Both the position numbers and the translations under genes were made by a program. This document shows positions 52,214 to 60,328 of a stretch of 64,000 nucleotides of DNA, piece after piece; within the stretch, counting starts at the first letter, position 1, and every line of letters begins with the position of its first letter. A model generated the notes under the pieces. It saw nothing but the letters and a program-made list of their open reading frames with translations. It was not told the DNA's origin and did not search any database. Origin of the DNA: a virus; IMG/VR virus record IMGVR_UViG_3300029955_000013, positions 1-64,000 of that record. One strand, 5' to 3'.

Positions 52214-52284
52214 GCGGGAGTAGCACAATGGTAGTGCACGGGCTTGCCAAGTCTGATACGAGGGTTCGATTCCCTTCTCCCGCT
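52214..52284 (+). tRNA. tRNA-Gly (GCC), copy 2
   Basis: Acceptor GCGGGAG/CTCCCGC, loop TTGCCAA, T-loop TTCGATT. Sequence is close to copy 1 at 49212. Confidence 0.85.
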
Positions 52285-52319
52285 CAGGGTTAAAAAGAGT
52301 TTAAAATAAAAACAATTCT

Positions 52320-52592
52320 ATGAGTAATTTAAAGATACCTTCTTTTGAAGAGGTATTAGCGAATGATGGCAAGGCTGAAGACCTTGAGCTTATTAAGATA
52401 GAAAAGCAATCTCAGCTTGACACCCAGGTCAGGACCATAGAGGTTAAGATAGCAAGGGCACGCAAGCTTTTTGCGAAGTCTGTGATCGACCCGAAGATTG
52501 ACACTTTGGCGATTGCCTCAGAACTAAAGATATTGACTGCGGAACTCGAGCTTGCGAAGGAAATAAGAGAGGCGGTTTTCCCAAAAAATTAA
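52320..52592 (+). CDS. Unknown coiled-coil protein
   Basis: 90 residues, almost entirely helical with heptad-like Leu/Ile spacing (I-E-V-K-I-A-R-A-R-K-L-F; L-K-I-L-T-A-E-L-E-L-A-K-E-I). Not recognised; five nt before the next gene. Confidence 0.5.
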   Translation: MSNLKIPSFEEVLANDGKAEDLELIKIEKQSQLDTQVRTIEVKIARARKLFAKSVIDPKIDTLAIASELKILTAELELAKEIREAVFPKN

Positions 52593-52596
52593 TTTG

Positions 52597-53376
52597 ATGA
52601 GCGTTATTGATGAACTTTGGAAACCTCAGCAAGAATCCGTTCACGATTATGACGACACTGTAAAAGAACTGCATCCGTACAAGGATTATATCCAGGAGAA
52701 GTATCGGCCGGAGCCTTGCGATTACAACAATTCGCCGCCTCGTTTTTATTATGGTTATGGCAACAGTTCTATTTTAATCACCAAGCAGCGTGGAAGGCGT
52801 AGGCATCTTGGGAAGCATATCATCATCAAAAAGACGCTTAAAAGCACCTATCTCGATTTTGAGCTTCCTGACAAACTTTACGTTACTGTAGAGGGTTTGA
52901 TCGTACATGAAAGCGATTTCTATTGTACTGATGACTCGTTCATGGAGGCGGAATACTTTACTAACAAGTCCATTTACCTGCAGTTTAAAGACGTTAGTTG
53001 CGACATCAACTTAATAGCTTATTTCTTGACCAATAAGGAGTATGATGATTACGAGAAGGAAGACTATCGGTATAGGAGCATGGGCATGATGAGTCCTGTG
53101 CTGGAAATTTACAAGTATCTGCACGAGGGTCGTTCGAAGATAGAGATCGTTTACTGCAATACCTTCTTTGATGATCCGAACAAGCATGTCATAAATAACA
53201 TGTTAAATACGAGTAAGTTTTTGATAGACCCGGTGGCCCCAATCGTACAAAGTGTTTGTGATCTCGGCCGGCATCTGTTCGTCAGCTCTAATGGTTACAT
53301 CTGTCACTGGAAGTTTTATACCAGATTAGATACAGACTTACTGATAAGACATGCTAAAAAACTTGTATTTCTATGA
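52597..53376 (+). CDS. Unknown 259-residue protein
   Basis: ATG at 52597 used (a TTG lies one codon earlier). Tyr/Asp-rich N-terminus (Y-I-Q-E-K-Y-R-P-E-P), central basic R-G-R-R-R-H-L-G-K-H, and mixed alpha/beta rest. Stop overlaps the kinase ATG (ATGA), suggesting joint function. No motif recognised. Confidence 0.5.
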   Translation: MSVIDELWKPQQESVHDYDDTVKELHPYKDYIQEKYRPEPCDYNNSPPRFYYGYGNSSILITKQRGRRRHLGKHIIIKKTLKSTYLDFELPDKLYVTVEGLIVHESDFYCTDDSFMEAEYFTNKSIYLQFKDVSCDINLIAYFLTNKEYDDYEKEDYRYRSMGMMSPVLEIYKYLHEGRSKIEIVYCNTFFDDPNKHVINNMLNTSKFLIDPVAPIVQSVCDLGRHLFVSSNGYICHWKFYTRLDTDLLIRHAKKLVFL

Positions 53377-53864
53377 ACATATTTGTGCTCGGCGGTACCA
53401 AGTCCGGTAAATCCACCATTGCGAAGTATATTGCTGATACGTATGGCTTCAAACTCATACAGATGTCCAAGCCGCTGAAAGATAGGTTCGAGCGTGGGGA
53501 TCTGAACATAGACGTTTACACGAACATGTTGGTTAAGACCACGCTTAGTTACATAGGTTCCAAAGAGAGGCGTAAATCTGAGTATTTCTTGAATTACGCT
53601 TTGCTGGAAATGGGGCCTAATAATGTGTTCGACGGTGTGCGGAACCCTCGTGACTTCATGAGGCTTTTCAATCACTTCGAGGACATGGTTATAAAGATGC
53701 CTGGCGAAGGCATAAATGCTTTTGAGGTGGATGGCTTAAGAGCTATATTCGGCTGCCACAGGTATATGTACAAGTACATGAGCGCAAAGCCGCTGATCAA
53801 GTACCATTACGATCTGGAGCTATCCATAGAGGAGAATTTCCAGAACAACAAAATAGTCATTTAA
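53373..53864 (+). CDS. P-loop nucleotide/nucleoside kinase-like protein
   Basis: 163 residues. Walker A G-G-T-K-S-G-K-S-T at 7-15, a following L-I-Q-M-S-K-P-L-K, and N-V-F-D-G-V-R-N-P-R-D-F (~86-97) as in dNMP-kinase/adenylate-kinase-like phage proteins where an Arg in this segment contacts substrate. Could supply dNTP precursors or phosphorylate RNA 5' ends; size fits a dNMP kinase. Coupled to the gene before it. Confidence 0.65.
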   Translation: MNIFVLGGTKSGKSTIAKYIADTYGFKLIQMSKPLKDRFERGDLNIDVYTNMLVKTTLSYIGSKERRKSEYFLNYALLEMGPNNVFDGVRNPRDFMRLFNHFEDMVIKMPGEGINAFEVDGLRAIFGCHRYMYKYMSAKPLIKYHYDLELSIEENFQNNKIVI

Positions 53865-53873
53865 AAGTAGCTT

Positions 53874-55085
53874 ATGGTTTCTAAATTCGCAATGGACGAC
53901 GCTTATGCTGTACAGGCAGACATTATAGAAGGTTGGTACACGAAGTACAAGTCCATGGATTTGCCTAACGGCTTCAAGAGGGTGTTGTATAGCTTTTCTA
54001 AAAGCGGCGTATCTGTTGCTCTCGGCAGGAATGAAAAATACGGGTATTTCATCTGCGCTTACGGTCAGGGCGAATATTCTTTCGTGATGACAGAAGCTGA
54101 TAGCGAGAACATTCCTGCCGAGGAAGTCTTTGACGTTAAAACTAAGGAAGGATTTATAAAGCATTTCGAGAGGTTTTGCAGGGAGTATAATTACTTGGAT
54201 TTCGAGGTAGTCGATAATGTAAGAGCCTATGATGACACGACGCTTTTCTGCCCGGCCGGGATGCAGAAGTATAAGAACGTGTTTAAGGCGGAGTGCCCAG
54301 AGGATGCTGACAAGGCCGTAAGGCGTCAGTACATGAAGCTAAATGAGAGTGTTATAGCAAATATTCAACCTTGCATAAGGATGAACGATTTGGATGATAT
54401 TGGTGACGGCACGCATTTGCTTTACTTCAACATGATGGGCCTTTTTGCATTTAGGACTCCTGGCTTTGGTGTTAGGCATGCTGTAAAATTTTGGCTTGAT
54501 TTCCTTGAGACGATCGGCTTGAAACCGGATCTTGTTACTGTCCACCCAGACAAGCAAGATTGGATATTTTATTACCAAGATGAAACGGTAGAGCAGAAAT
54601 ATGTAGACGATTTTCTTCAGTATAACGGGCCTGATTTCCTGCTCGATCCAGATTGCACGTGGACTGATGGCGAGATTGGAGGTTACTGTACGGAGTTCTA
54701 CATAAAGGACGTGGAGATAGGCAACATTGTGAATCCGCTTGGTAACTGCATAGATTGCGGCTTTGGCCTCGAGAGGATTCTGTATATACTCAATAATGAG
54801 TTGACTATCGCAACCGATTTGGACACGCTTAAGGAAACCATACTTAAGATATTAGACAGCGGTTACACGCCATCTAATCTCAAACAGGGCTATGTTTTAA
54901 GGAAGCTGTTGAGGGAGTTCGTCAAGAAGGGCGGCGAGATGGATCACGAGGTGTTTCTCGACGAGAAGGATAGGCAGCGAAAAATATATGACAGGTGGCT
55001 GCTGCTCAAGGATAAGCACAAGGACAAGAGCCCTGAATGGTGGTATGATACGCACGGGATTGATTTGAAAATGATAAACGGTTAA
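53874..55085 (+). CDS. Compact alanyl-tRNA synthetase-like protein
   Basis: 403 residues, class II. After a ~110-residue N-terminal extension the AlaRS core appears: D-T-T-L-F-C-P-A-G-M-Q-K-Y-K-N-V-F (121-137), I-Q-P-C-I-R-x-N-D-L-D-D-I-G (~164-177) with T-H-L-L-Y-F-N-M-M-G (~180-189), and motif 3 C-G-F-G-L-E-R (295-301); V-L-R-K-L-L-R-E lies near 340. The editing and C-Ala domains of normal ~875-residue AlaRS are missing. No tRNA-Ala is seen in the window, so the substrate may be a host tRNA or a gene outside. Confidence 0.8.
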   Translation: MVSKFAMDDAYAVQADIIEGWYTKYKSMDLPNGFKRVLYSFSKSGVSVALGRNEKYGYFICAYGQGEYSFVMTEADSENIPAEEVFDVKTKEGFIKHFERFCREYNYLDFEVVDNVRAYDDTTLFCPAGMQKYKNVFKAECPEDADKAVRRQYMKLNESVIANIQPCIRMNDLDDIGDGTHLLYFNMMGLFAFRTPGFGVRHAVKFWLDFLETIGLKPDLVTVHPDKQDWIFYYQDETVEQKYVDDFLQYNGPDFLLDPDCTWTDGEIGGYCTEFYIKDVEIGNIVNPLGNCIDCGFGLERILYILNNELTIATDLDTLKETILKILDSGYTPSNLKQGYVLRKLLREFVKKGGEMDHEVFLDEKDRQRKIYDRWLLLKDKHKDKSPEWWYDTHGIDLKMING

Positions 55086-55088
55086 TTT

Positions 55089-55406
55089 ATGACCAAAGCG
55101 CCTTTTGACGTCTTCTTTACTTTTGATATAAGTTTGAATATTGTGTCTTATGATTCGGATAGTGATACAATGAATTGGTTTAGCCGGTCTGTTCGTAATC
55201 AGATTAAGCTTCACGAGGAAGTTGGAAAGAAGATGGAAGACAGAGGCTATCTTTATGGCTGGTATGAAATATTGGAGACTGATTTTAACTTTCTCACACC
55301 GGCTAAAGAGTCGATCCAGGATAAAAAGGTAAAAGTAAAAGTCGGCGCCTATAAGGATGAACAGTTTATGTATTCTAAGAAAGAATTGGAAAAAATGGTA
55401 AGTTGA
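55089..55406 (+). CDS. Unknown 105-residue protein
   Basis: Three nt after the AlaRS-like stop. N-terminal F-D-V-F-F-T-F-D-I-S-L-N-I strand pair, then a helical/charged C-terminus. Not recognised; probably co-transcribed with the synthetase. Confidence 0.5.
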   Translation: MTKAPFDVFFTFDISLNIVSYDSDSDTMNWFSRSVRNQIKLHEEVGKKMEDRGYLYGWYEILETDFNFLTPAKESIQDKKVKVKVGAYKDEQFMYSKKELEKMVS

Positions 55407-55416
55407 TAAGTAAGAT

Positions 55417-55492
55417 GGGCGATTACTCCCTCACCCTTATAAGGTGTTGAAAGGATAGTTGGTACAGTTCGGTTCGATCCCGAAATCGCCTA
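55417..55492 (+). tRNA. Irregular tRNA-like gene, possible anticodon TAT (Ile)
   Basis: Acceptor GGGCGAT/ATCGCCT and T-arm TTCGG-TTCGATC-CCGAA are good and total length is 76 nt. The only anticodon-like arm (CACC-CTTATAA-GGTG) sits just 7 nt after the acceptor where the D-arm should be, and a D-arm-like AGTTGGTACAG follows it. Either a D-armless, rearranged or decayed tRNA. TAT would read AUA, which is abundant here. Confidence 0.5.
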
Positions 55493-55494
55493 CA

Positions 55495-55971
55495 ATGATT
55501 TACGATGAATTGTGTGGAGAGATTTATGACGAGGTGATAAAGTTTAATATTTTTAAACAGTACCTCGAGAATTACGATGTAGATTTGCCTAAGTTAAGAG
55601 TTGAGACGCTCGATTTTTGTTCACAGACAGTCGATGGCAGGGATGCGGATTATATGGCCAGGATTGCCGCGGCAAAGCCGAAGATTTATTTCGCTACTCT
55701 TATAAAGAGCAAGATACTTGGCGAGCTCGTTAAAATCAAGAAACGTCAAGATTTACTCGAGAAATGGCAGGCATCAGGCATATTGGATGGCTTACACCAG
55801 GGAGTTAACACTAATATTGTTGCATTGATGGAAAGCCAGTCGGAGCAGAGTATTACTGAAAACAGGAGCGCTGAGTTCTATTGGGACACAGTAAGGCTTC
55901 CGCTCGTAAGGAGTGTGTTAATTGATTCTTTAATCAAAGAAGCAGAGCATGACCAGGAAGAAAAGGTATGA
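55495..55971 (+). CDS. Unknown 158-residue protein
   Basis: ATG at 55495, three nt after the tRNA (in-frame starts further up lie inside it). Helical with K-P-K-I-Y-F-A-T-L-I-K-S-K and S-A-E-F-Y-W-D-T-V. Not recognised. The 3' end overlaps the next gene by 23 nt. Confidence 0.5.
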   Translation: MIYDELCGEIYDEVIKFNIFKQYLENYDVDLPKLRVETLDFCSQTVDGRDADYMARIAAAKPKIYFATLIKSKILGELVKIKKRQDLLEKWQASGILDGLHQGVNTNIVALMESQSEQSITENRSAEFYWDTVRLPLVRSVLIDSLIKEAEHDQEEKV

Positions 55972-56329
55972 ACTTACGAAATCGTCTGCCGATAAATTGA
56001 CAGACGCCATTGGGTGCAAGATAGATTTTAAGATAAAAGAGCTTGTAGTTTATCTTAACTTAAATAAGTTCGTTACATTTGCATCTTGTCAGGGACATAG
56101 GAGTCACGGCTTGCGTTACCCTTGGATTGATTTCGACATAAAGTCATACAATGGTTTATTCGATTTTATAAAGAGGCACAAAATCGTCGGCCTTGAAATA
56201 AAGCTCTTGGAAAGCGGTGATGGTTTCGTTATGAGGCTACAACCGGTAGACAAGACCAGGATAAAGGCGGCGAGGGATATTTTTCACATGCTTGAGAAGA
56301 AGTTAAGTAAAAGTTTTTGGAATAAATAA
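55949..56329 (+). CDS. Unknown basic protein with S-C-Q-G-H motif
   Basis: 126 residues. L-N-L-N-K-F-V-T-F-A-S-C-Q-G-H at ~38-50 and P-W-I-D-F-D-I look like a small conserved phage family in which a Cys-x-Gly-His follows a strand. Enzyme activity is uncertain. Start is inside the preceding gene in another frame. Confidence 0.5.
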   Translation: MTRKKRYELTKSSADKLTDAIGCKIDFKIKELVVYLNLNKFVTFASCQGHRSHGLRYPWIDFDIKSYNGLFDFIKRHKIVGLEIKLLESGDGFVMRLQPVDKTRIKAARDIFHMLEKKLSKSFWNK

Positions 56330-56380
56330 GTGATTCTTAGTTTCATCGCTGTAGGGATTCTATTAATCAAAACAGTTAAA

Positions 56381-56734
56381 ATGAAAGATCTAAGAATGGC
56401 CTTTGAGGGTTTGAGGAAAAACCCAGTATTCGTTGAAAATTTCTCTTGTGTAGAAGACGTCTTTAATGGTTTTGTCACATCGGAAGAACAAGAGCAGGGA
56501 GTAGAGATACTATATGCTGCTTACCATAGACCAGATTGGGAAGGCTATGCTACAGTTTACTTCTACAATGCGATCTCCGGAAAGTATTACGAGGTACACG
56601 GCTCACACTGTTCCTGCTACGGCTTGGAAGGTCAATGGGTCCCAGAGGAATTATCGTTAGAGGGATTGCAATACATCCTCGACAATGGTAATTCACACGA
56701 GTATGACGACTTTAGAGAAATCTTGGGAAGTTAA
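56381..56734 (+). CDS. Conserved phage-type protein with G-S-H-C-S-C-Y-G-L-E-x-Q-W
   Basis: 117 residues from the ATG at 56381 (a GTG at 56330 is an alternative). D-W-E-G-Y-A-T-V-Y-F-Y-N, then E-V-H-G-S-H-C-S-C-Y-G-L-E-G-Q-W-V-P-E-E. This signature recurs in proteins of large phages; function unknown. The His/Cys cluster may bind metal. Confidence 0.6.
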   Translation: MKDLRMAFEGLRKNPVFVENFSCVEDVFNGFVTSEEQEQGVEILYAAYHRPDWEGYATVYFYNAISGKYYEVHGSHCSCYGLEGQWVPEELSLEGLQYILDNGNSHEYDDFREILGS

Positions 56735-56740
56735 AAAAAT

Positions 56741-56783
56741 GGTATCAAAGTATTGGGTGAGATTCCCAGTATTCCCTGATACC
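56741..56783 (+). promoter_or_regulatory. 5' leader hairpin of tRNA-Ile(GAT) copy 2
   Basis: Outer stem GGTATCA (56741-56747) / TGATACC (56777-56783), inner TGGG/CCCA. Ends 4 nt (AAAC) before the tRNA; no T-run. Confidence 0.6.
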
Positions 56784-56787
56784 AAAC

Positions 56788-56860
56788 AGGCCTGTATATC
56801 ATCGGTTAGATAGCCATGCTGATAACATGGAAGCAGTTGGTTCGACTCCAACCTGGCCTA
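56788..56860 (+). tRNA. tRNA-Ile (GAT), copy 2
   Basis: Acceptor AGGCCTG/CTGGCCT (one T-T), anticodon stem CCATG/CATGG with loop CTGATAA, T-arm GTTGG-TTCGACT-CCAAC. Confidence 0.85.
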
Positions 56861-56875
56861 CACTAAAAGAATTTT

Positions 56876-58042
56876 ATGAAAGTAGATGTTAACCAGTTCA
56901 AGGAGATACCTTCTCCTCACGGAGTTGGATTGTGTGTCTACGGCGGCATGAGCGATGAAATCAAGGCATGGACCGAGTATCACGATATAAAGACAGAATT
57001 CCACGGAAGATTTACTAATTTTCTGTTTGACGGCCAGGATCTCGATAATTGTTTCAACGAGGGGAAGGTGTACGATTACGTGGATGGTTTTTCGCCGAAT
57101 CTTAATAAGCATTTGCACCTCGGTCATGCGTCTAATTTTGTAATAGCGAAAGCGTTGCAGAACATGGGAATTGGCAAGAAGTACATTGCGAACCTTGGTG
57201 ATACTGTTACTGGAGCTGTTGATAAGTTCGAGGCGCTCGAGGCTTTGAGTGACCTTTGGGACAAGTTTGATTACAAGGTCGATAAGATTTACTTCGCTAC
57301 ACAATTGGTAGGCGATGTTGAGATGGAGGATGGTACTGGCGATTATGTCGGCACGAAGGTTTTCGACGTGAACGGTCAGAAGATAGTTGGCCAGAAGAGC
57401 AACGGTAATTATAGTTACTTTTACCATGACGTCGTTCTCGCGAGCAAGTTGAAAGGCGAGACTCTGTATATGACCGGTTTCGAGCAGAAGGAGCACTTTG
57501 AGAGCTTGAAGTGTCTTTACCCCGGCACTAACCACCTGATGCTTGGCCTCGTGACGATCGACGGCAGGAAGATGTCGAGTAGCGAGGGTAACGTGATTAT
57601 GTTGGCGGACGTCATGGACACGCTCAGGACCGAATTTGGAGACGATCACCTTGCTTGGAATGTTTTGAGTGGTTATATACTCAAGTCAGACGTGGACTCG
57701 GTTAAGGACATCAATATGGCCAACATAGACAACCCACGACAGTCTCTCGGTTTGTACTTCAGTTACACGCTCGCAAAGTTGAAGAGCGCCGGCATGAATG
57801 TGGAGCTGAAGGAAAAGTTTAATTCTTTTCGGATGCAGTACAAGTTCTTGAAGGCAAAGACGAACCTGCAGCCGAGAATATTGTTCGACGGCATTTTCGA
57901 TGTTGCAAAGAAGATTAGTACTCTATACGTAAACCACCACATAGCAGGCAACAAGAAAAACCAGGAGCTGTACCAGCCTTTGATGGAGGATTTGCTGCTC
58001 GGCATGGTAAAGCTTGGCATGTTTGACGTAGATAAGGTTTAA
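56876..58042 (+). CDS. Arginyl-tRNA synthetase-like protein
   Basis: 388 residues, class I. S-P-N-L-N-K-H-L-H-L-G-H (73-84, HIGH-type), L-Y-M-T-G-F-E-Q-K-E-H-F (~197-208) and G-R-K-M-S-S-S-E-G-N-V-I-M-L (~230-243) match ArgRS, whose KMSKS loop reads K-M-S-x-R-x-G-N-V. A helical C-terminal stretch could be a reduced DALR-type domain. Normal ArgRS is ~550-600 residues; the N-terminal Add1 domain is absent. No tRNA-Arg is seen here, although AGG codons are frequent in the phage genes. Follows tRNA-Ile directly. Confidence 0.75.
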   Translation: MKVDVNQFKEIPSPHGVGLCVYGGMSDEIKAWTEYHDIKTEFHGRFTNFLFDGQDLDNCFNEGKVYDYVDGFSPNLNKHLHLGHASNFVIAKALQNMGIGKKYIANLGDTVTGAVDKFEALEALSDLWDKFDYKVDKIYFATQLVGDVEMEDGTGDYVGTKVFDVNGQKIVGQKSNGNYSYFYHDVVLASKLKGETLYMTGFEQKEHFESLKCLYPGTNHLMLGLVTIDGRKMSSSEGNVIMLADVMDTLRTEFGDDHLAWNVLSGYILKSDVDSVKDINMANIDNPRQSLGLYFSYTLAKLKSAGMNVELKEKFNSFRMQYKFLKAKTNLQPRILFDGIFDVAKKISTLYVNHHIAGNKKNQELYQPLMEDLLLGMVKLGMFDVDKV

Positions 58043-58053
58043 AGATAGTGCAC

Positions 58054-58143
58054 CGGGATGGGATACCGGAACAGAATGCGATCCTCAAAGAATATAGCAA
58101 TTAGGCCGCCTGTGGCTATGTGTTAAATGGTATGAGGCATCCC
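58054..58143 (+). ncRNA. Structured leader before tRNA-Ile(GAT) copy 3
   Basis: Closing stem GGGATG (58054-58059) / CATCCC (58138-58143), inner ATAGC/GCTAT stem with a GCC/GGC tip. No coding frame. Ends 6 nt before the tRNA. Could be a processing signal or small RNA. Confidence 0.4.
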
Positions 58144-58149
58144 AACAAT

Positions 58150-58223
58150 GGGGAGGTGGCCAAATGGTGAAGGCACTTGACTGATAATCAAGAGATGTGT
58201 GAGTTCGAGCCTCACTCTCCCCA
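58150..58223 (+). tRNA. tRNA-Ile (GAT), copy 3
   Basis: Acceptor GGGGAGG/TCTCCCC, anticodon stem CTTGA/TCAAG with loop CTGATAA, T-arm GTGAG-TTCGAGC-CTCAC. Confidence 0.85.
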
Positions 58224-58233
58224 CGAGGCAATA

Positions 58234-58324
58234 GCAGGTAGCTCATGTACGTACCCTTCTGCAGACGTGGTCAAATCGTGAGCGAAGCATCAATCGTACC
58301 TGTCCACTGTAACGTGCAGTAGTA
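58234..58324 (+). ncRNA. Possible structured RNA between two tRNAs
   Basis: GCAGGTA (58234-58240) pairs with TACCTGT (58297-58303), and the adjacent GCTC (58241-58244) with GAGC (58280-58283). The enclosed CTGCAGACGTGG partly complements a CCACTGTAACGTGCAG just downstream, hinting at alternative folds. The spacing is tRNA-like but no T-loop exists. No gene here otherwise. Confidence 0.35.
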
Positions 58325-58346
58325 GCTGACTAAAAATACGAGACAA

Positions 58347-58364
58347 GTTGCGGAGAGACGCAAC
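58347..58364 (+). promoter_or_regulatory. 5' leader hairpin of the class II Leu-type tRNA
   Basis: Stem GTTGCG (58347-58352) / CGCAAC (58359-58364), six-nt loop; then AAAC and the tRNA. Confidence 0.6.
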
Positions 58365-58368
58365 AAAC

Positions 58369-58447
58369 GGTGAGGTGATGGAATTGGCAGACATTGGGGA
58401 TAGGATTCCCCTGCGCAAGCGTGGAGGTTCGAGTCCTCCCCTTACCA
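58369..58447 (+). tRNA. Class II Leu-type tRNA, anticodon uncertain (TAG or AGG)
   Basis: Acceptor GGTGAGG/CCTTACC, D-arm like bacterial tRNA-Leu (TGATGGAATTGGCAGACA), variable arm with CGC-AA-GCG, T-arm GGAGG-TTCGAGT-CCTCC. The anticodon arm is GGGGA-TAGGAT-TCCCC: a six-nt loop, or a seven-nt loop if the last pair is a wobble. Confidence 0.75.
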
Positions 58448-58462
58448 CTTAAATTTAACGTT

Positions 58463-58729
58463 ATGACAAGTTTATTGAAGTTTAACAAGTCTGTTACCGA
58501 CAGGTTTACGCCTGCCGAGATCGGTGACATGTTGGTTGGCGAAAAGAAGTATGCCTTAGAGGTTGAGGGTGGTAACCGCGAGCCTACGGGCATCTTTAAG
58601 GACGAGGATGGCGACCTGTATGTTACCATACATGGTTACAAGGTTGGCCGCACAGACCTCGAGGTAGAGTTCGTGGTATTTCCACAATATGACAATCACA
58701 CAATTTTTCAAGCGAGGGTACAGATTTAA
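58463..58729 (+). CDS. Unknown 88-residue protein
   Basis: ATG at 58463 (earlier in-frame starts lie in the tRNA). Beta-rich pattern with L-V-G-E-K-K-Y-A-L-E-V-E-G-G-N and D-L-Y-V-T-I-H-G-Y. Its TAA overlaps the ATG of the next mini-gene. Not recognised. Confidence 0.5.
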   Translation: MTSLLKFNKSVTDRFTPAEIGDMLVGEKKYALEVEGGNREPTGIFKDEDGDLYVTIHGYKVGRTDLEVEFVVFPQYDNHTIFQARVQI

Positions 58730-58812
58730 TGGTAAAGAAGATATTGAGATTTTTCGGTTTGTGTAAACCAGAGAGCGTAGAAGATTTTAAACAGCGTATA
58801 TCCAATAGGTAA
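58729..58812 (+). CDS. 27-residue basic peptide
   Basis: M-V-K-K-I-L-R-F-F-G-L-C-K-P... ending N-R. Linked by one-base TAATG overlaps on both sides (58729 and 58812), which strongly suggests it is translated as part of a coupled series. Amphipathic, basic. Confidence 0.5.
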   Translation: MVKKILRFFGLCKPESVEDFKQRISNR

Positions 58813-59234
58813 TGGCAAACTATTTCACGGTTCGGGATCTTATTGAGTTCATAACGAATAACAACATCCCAATGGATGCAAGGATTTATATGCAGCGTGT
58901 GGAAGACGTCTATTTCAACGGAGTGGATATTGGTGGGTGTGGCGGCTATGTGGACGATAACGGTGTTCGCAGTTGTTTTCCGCCTGGTTCTAAAGCTGAT
59001 GGGTGGAAGACTGTCAAGAAAGAGGGTTATGCTTATCGTAAGGCTTTGGAGTTGAACAGAAGGGTAGATGCTGGAGATTTTCACAACAAGGAAGATTTCC
59101 CGGATCTGGAAGACCCTGAGGTTTTAAGGTCGAGCGAGGAAAGGCTCGAGGAGCTCAAGGAACAGTATTATCCTTGCTTCTCTCCGGTTTACTATGCTGA
59201 TCAGAAGGATTTGTTTTTGGATGCACACTATTAA
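58812..59234 (+). CDS. Unknown 140-residue protein
   Basis: Starts on the preceding stop. N-terminal V-R-D-L-I-E-F-I-T-N-N-N-I-P-M-D-A-R-I-Y is a motif found in many small phage proteins (a ligand-binding-like start). A C-terminal acidic/Lys helix ends with Y-Y-P-C-F-S-P. Not assigned. Confidence 0.5.
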   Translation: MANYFTVRDLIEFITNNNIPMDARIYMQRVEDVYFNGVDIGGCGGYVDDNGVRSCFPPGSKADGWKTVKKEGYAYRKALELNRRVDAGDFHNKEDFPDLEDPEVLRSSEERLEELKEQYYPCFSPVYYADQKDLFLDAHY

Positions 59235-59245
59235 ATAAAAATTAT

Positions 59246-59464
59246 ATGGGATTGGTAGTTAACGTTACTTCTAAAGAGATTATTAGTGGCAAGTTTATGA
59301 AAACGCTCATGAAGTTGCAGGGTTATATTCAGGAAGCCAAGGGTGACATTGAGGTTAGCCAGAGTTACAGTGCTAAAGCTGTGCACTCACGGATGGAGCG
59401 GATCATGGAACTTATGGAAGAAGACATGACCGCATTGGCAAACTCGATACAATTACCAGAATGA
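59246..59464 (+). CDS. Unknown 72-residue helical protein
   Basis: Mostly helical after a short strand (L-V-V-N-V-T-S-K-E-I-I-S). Stop overlaps the next ATG by four bases. Confidence 0.5.
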   Translation: MGLVVNVTSKEIISGKFMKTLMKLQGYIQEAKGDIEVSQSYSAKAVHSRMERIMELMEEDMTALANSIQLPE

Positions 59465-59706
59465 ACAAGTTTCTGCAAGAGGATTTTAAGGAAATTATTG
59501 ATCAGTTGTCAGAAAAGCTTGATCCAGGTAGCAAAAAAGTATTGCAAGAGGTGATAATGGATAATCTTGTCGAAATAAAAGAGAAATATCGTCTTTACAA
59601 GAATTCAGGCTCTGGCAGGATTAGCCTTAATTATACCCGTATTGCTATTGATTACTGGAGCCAAGTGCCTCATTTGATTGAGTTTCTTGAAAAATTTTTA
59701 GAGTAA
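59461..59706 (+). CDS. Unknown 81-residue helical protein
   Basis: Coupled to 59246 (ATGA). Charged helices (L-Q-E-D-F-K-E-I-I-D-Q-L-S-E-K-L). Ends one nt before a tRNA. Not recognised. Confidence 0.5.
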   Translation: MNKFLQEDFKEIIDQLSEKLDPGSKKVLQEVIMDNLVEIKEKYRLYKNSGSGRISLNYTRIAIDYWSQVPHLIEFLEKFLE

Positions 59707-59707
59707 T

Positions 59708-59780
59708 GGCACTGTAGACCAACGGGAGAGTCAACGGCTTTAAACCCCGTCAAGTGTCGGTTCGAGTCCGACCAGTGCTA
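59708..59780 (+). tRNA. tRNA with anticodon TAA (Leu), class I shape
   Basis: Acceptor GGCACTG/CAGTGCT, T-arm GTCGG-TTCGAGT-CCGAC, variable loop five nt. Standard spacing gives loop TTTAAAC (anticodon TAA) with a C-C mismatch closing the anticodon stem. Lacks the long Leu variable arm. Confidence 0.7.
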
Positions 59781-59794
59781 CAAAAAATAAAAGC

Positions 59795-60328
59795 ATGCCG
59801 CAATCTACGATTGAGTTAAGGGATAAGTTTTGGCACAGGGACGAAGATGGTGTTCCAACGTCGGATGGGATAGAGGAGTGTGAGGACATACTAAGGAAGT
59901 ATGGCGTTACATTTGCTCGTGGGTACATAAGTACCACCGGAATCGATGTTGACATATCTGAAGAACTTAACGATGCCATCGAGTTCTTGGTTTATGAGTG
60001 GGACTATGCTTTCGACGGTTACGTCCAGGACAGGAGTCCGGAGAAAGAGACAGTATCAATATCCAAGGAACTTGCGATAGAGATCATAAAGGTCATAACT
60101 GATAAGACGGATAACGGTTATGAGTGGCGCAATCTCGCAGGCATAGAGTATGAGTTGTTCAAGTTCATGTTCATAGAGGAGATGCCTTATAACTCATACA
60201 AGGACCTAAGCGACGACGAGCTGCGTAAAGCAGTTCACATCTATGCGAAGGACAATCAGTACAGGTGGTATGGTCAGCCCATAGATCAAATAGAAGACGT
60301 GGAAGTAAATGCGGAGGATTTTGGTTAA
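59795..60328 (+). CDS. Unknown 177-residue acidic protein
   Basis: Starts 14 nt after a tRNA. Asp/Glu/Tyr-rich, with F-W-H-R-D-E-D-G-V-P-T-S-D-G and N-L-A-G-I-E-Y-E-L-F-K-F-M. Not recognised. Confidence 0.5.
   Translation: MPQSTIELRDKFWHRDEDGVPTSDGIEECEDILRKYGVTFARGYISTTGIDVDISEELNDAIEFLVYEWDYAFDGYVQDRSPEKETVSISKELAIEIIKVITDKTDNGYEWRNLAGIEYELFKFMFIEEMPYNSYKDLSDDELRKAVHIYAKDNQYRWYGQPIDQIEDVEVNAEDFG

Noticed and set aside
56073-56085. TACATTTG as a promoter
   Set aside because: Lies inside the coding sequence of 55949-56329 with no gene start following at a suitable distance.
56858-57649. Long minus-strand open frame (263 codons)
   Set aside because: Shadow of the ArgRS-like gene; no leader, no protein-like motif.
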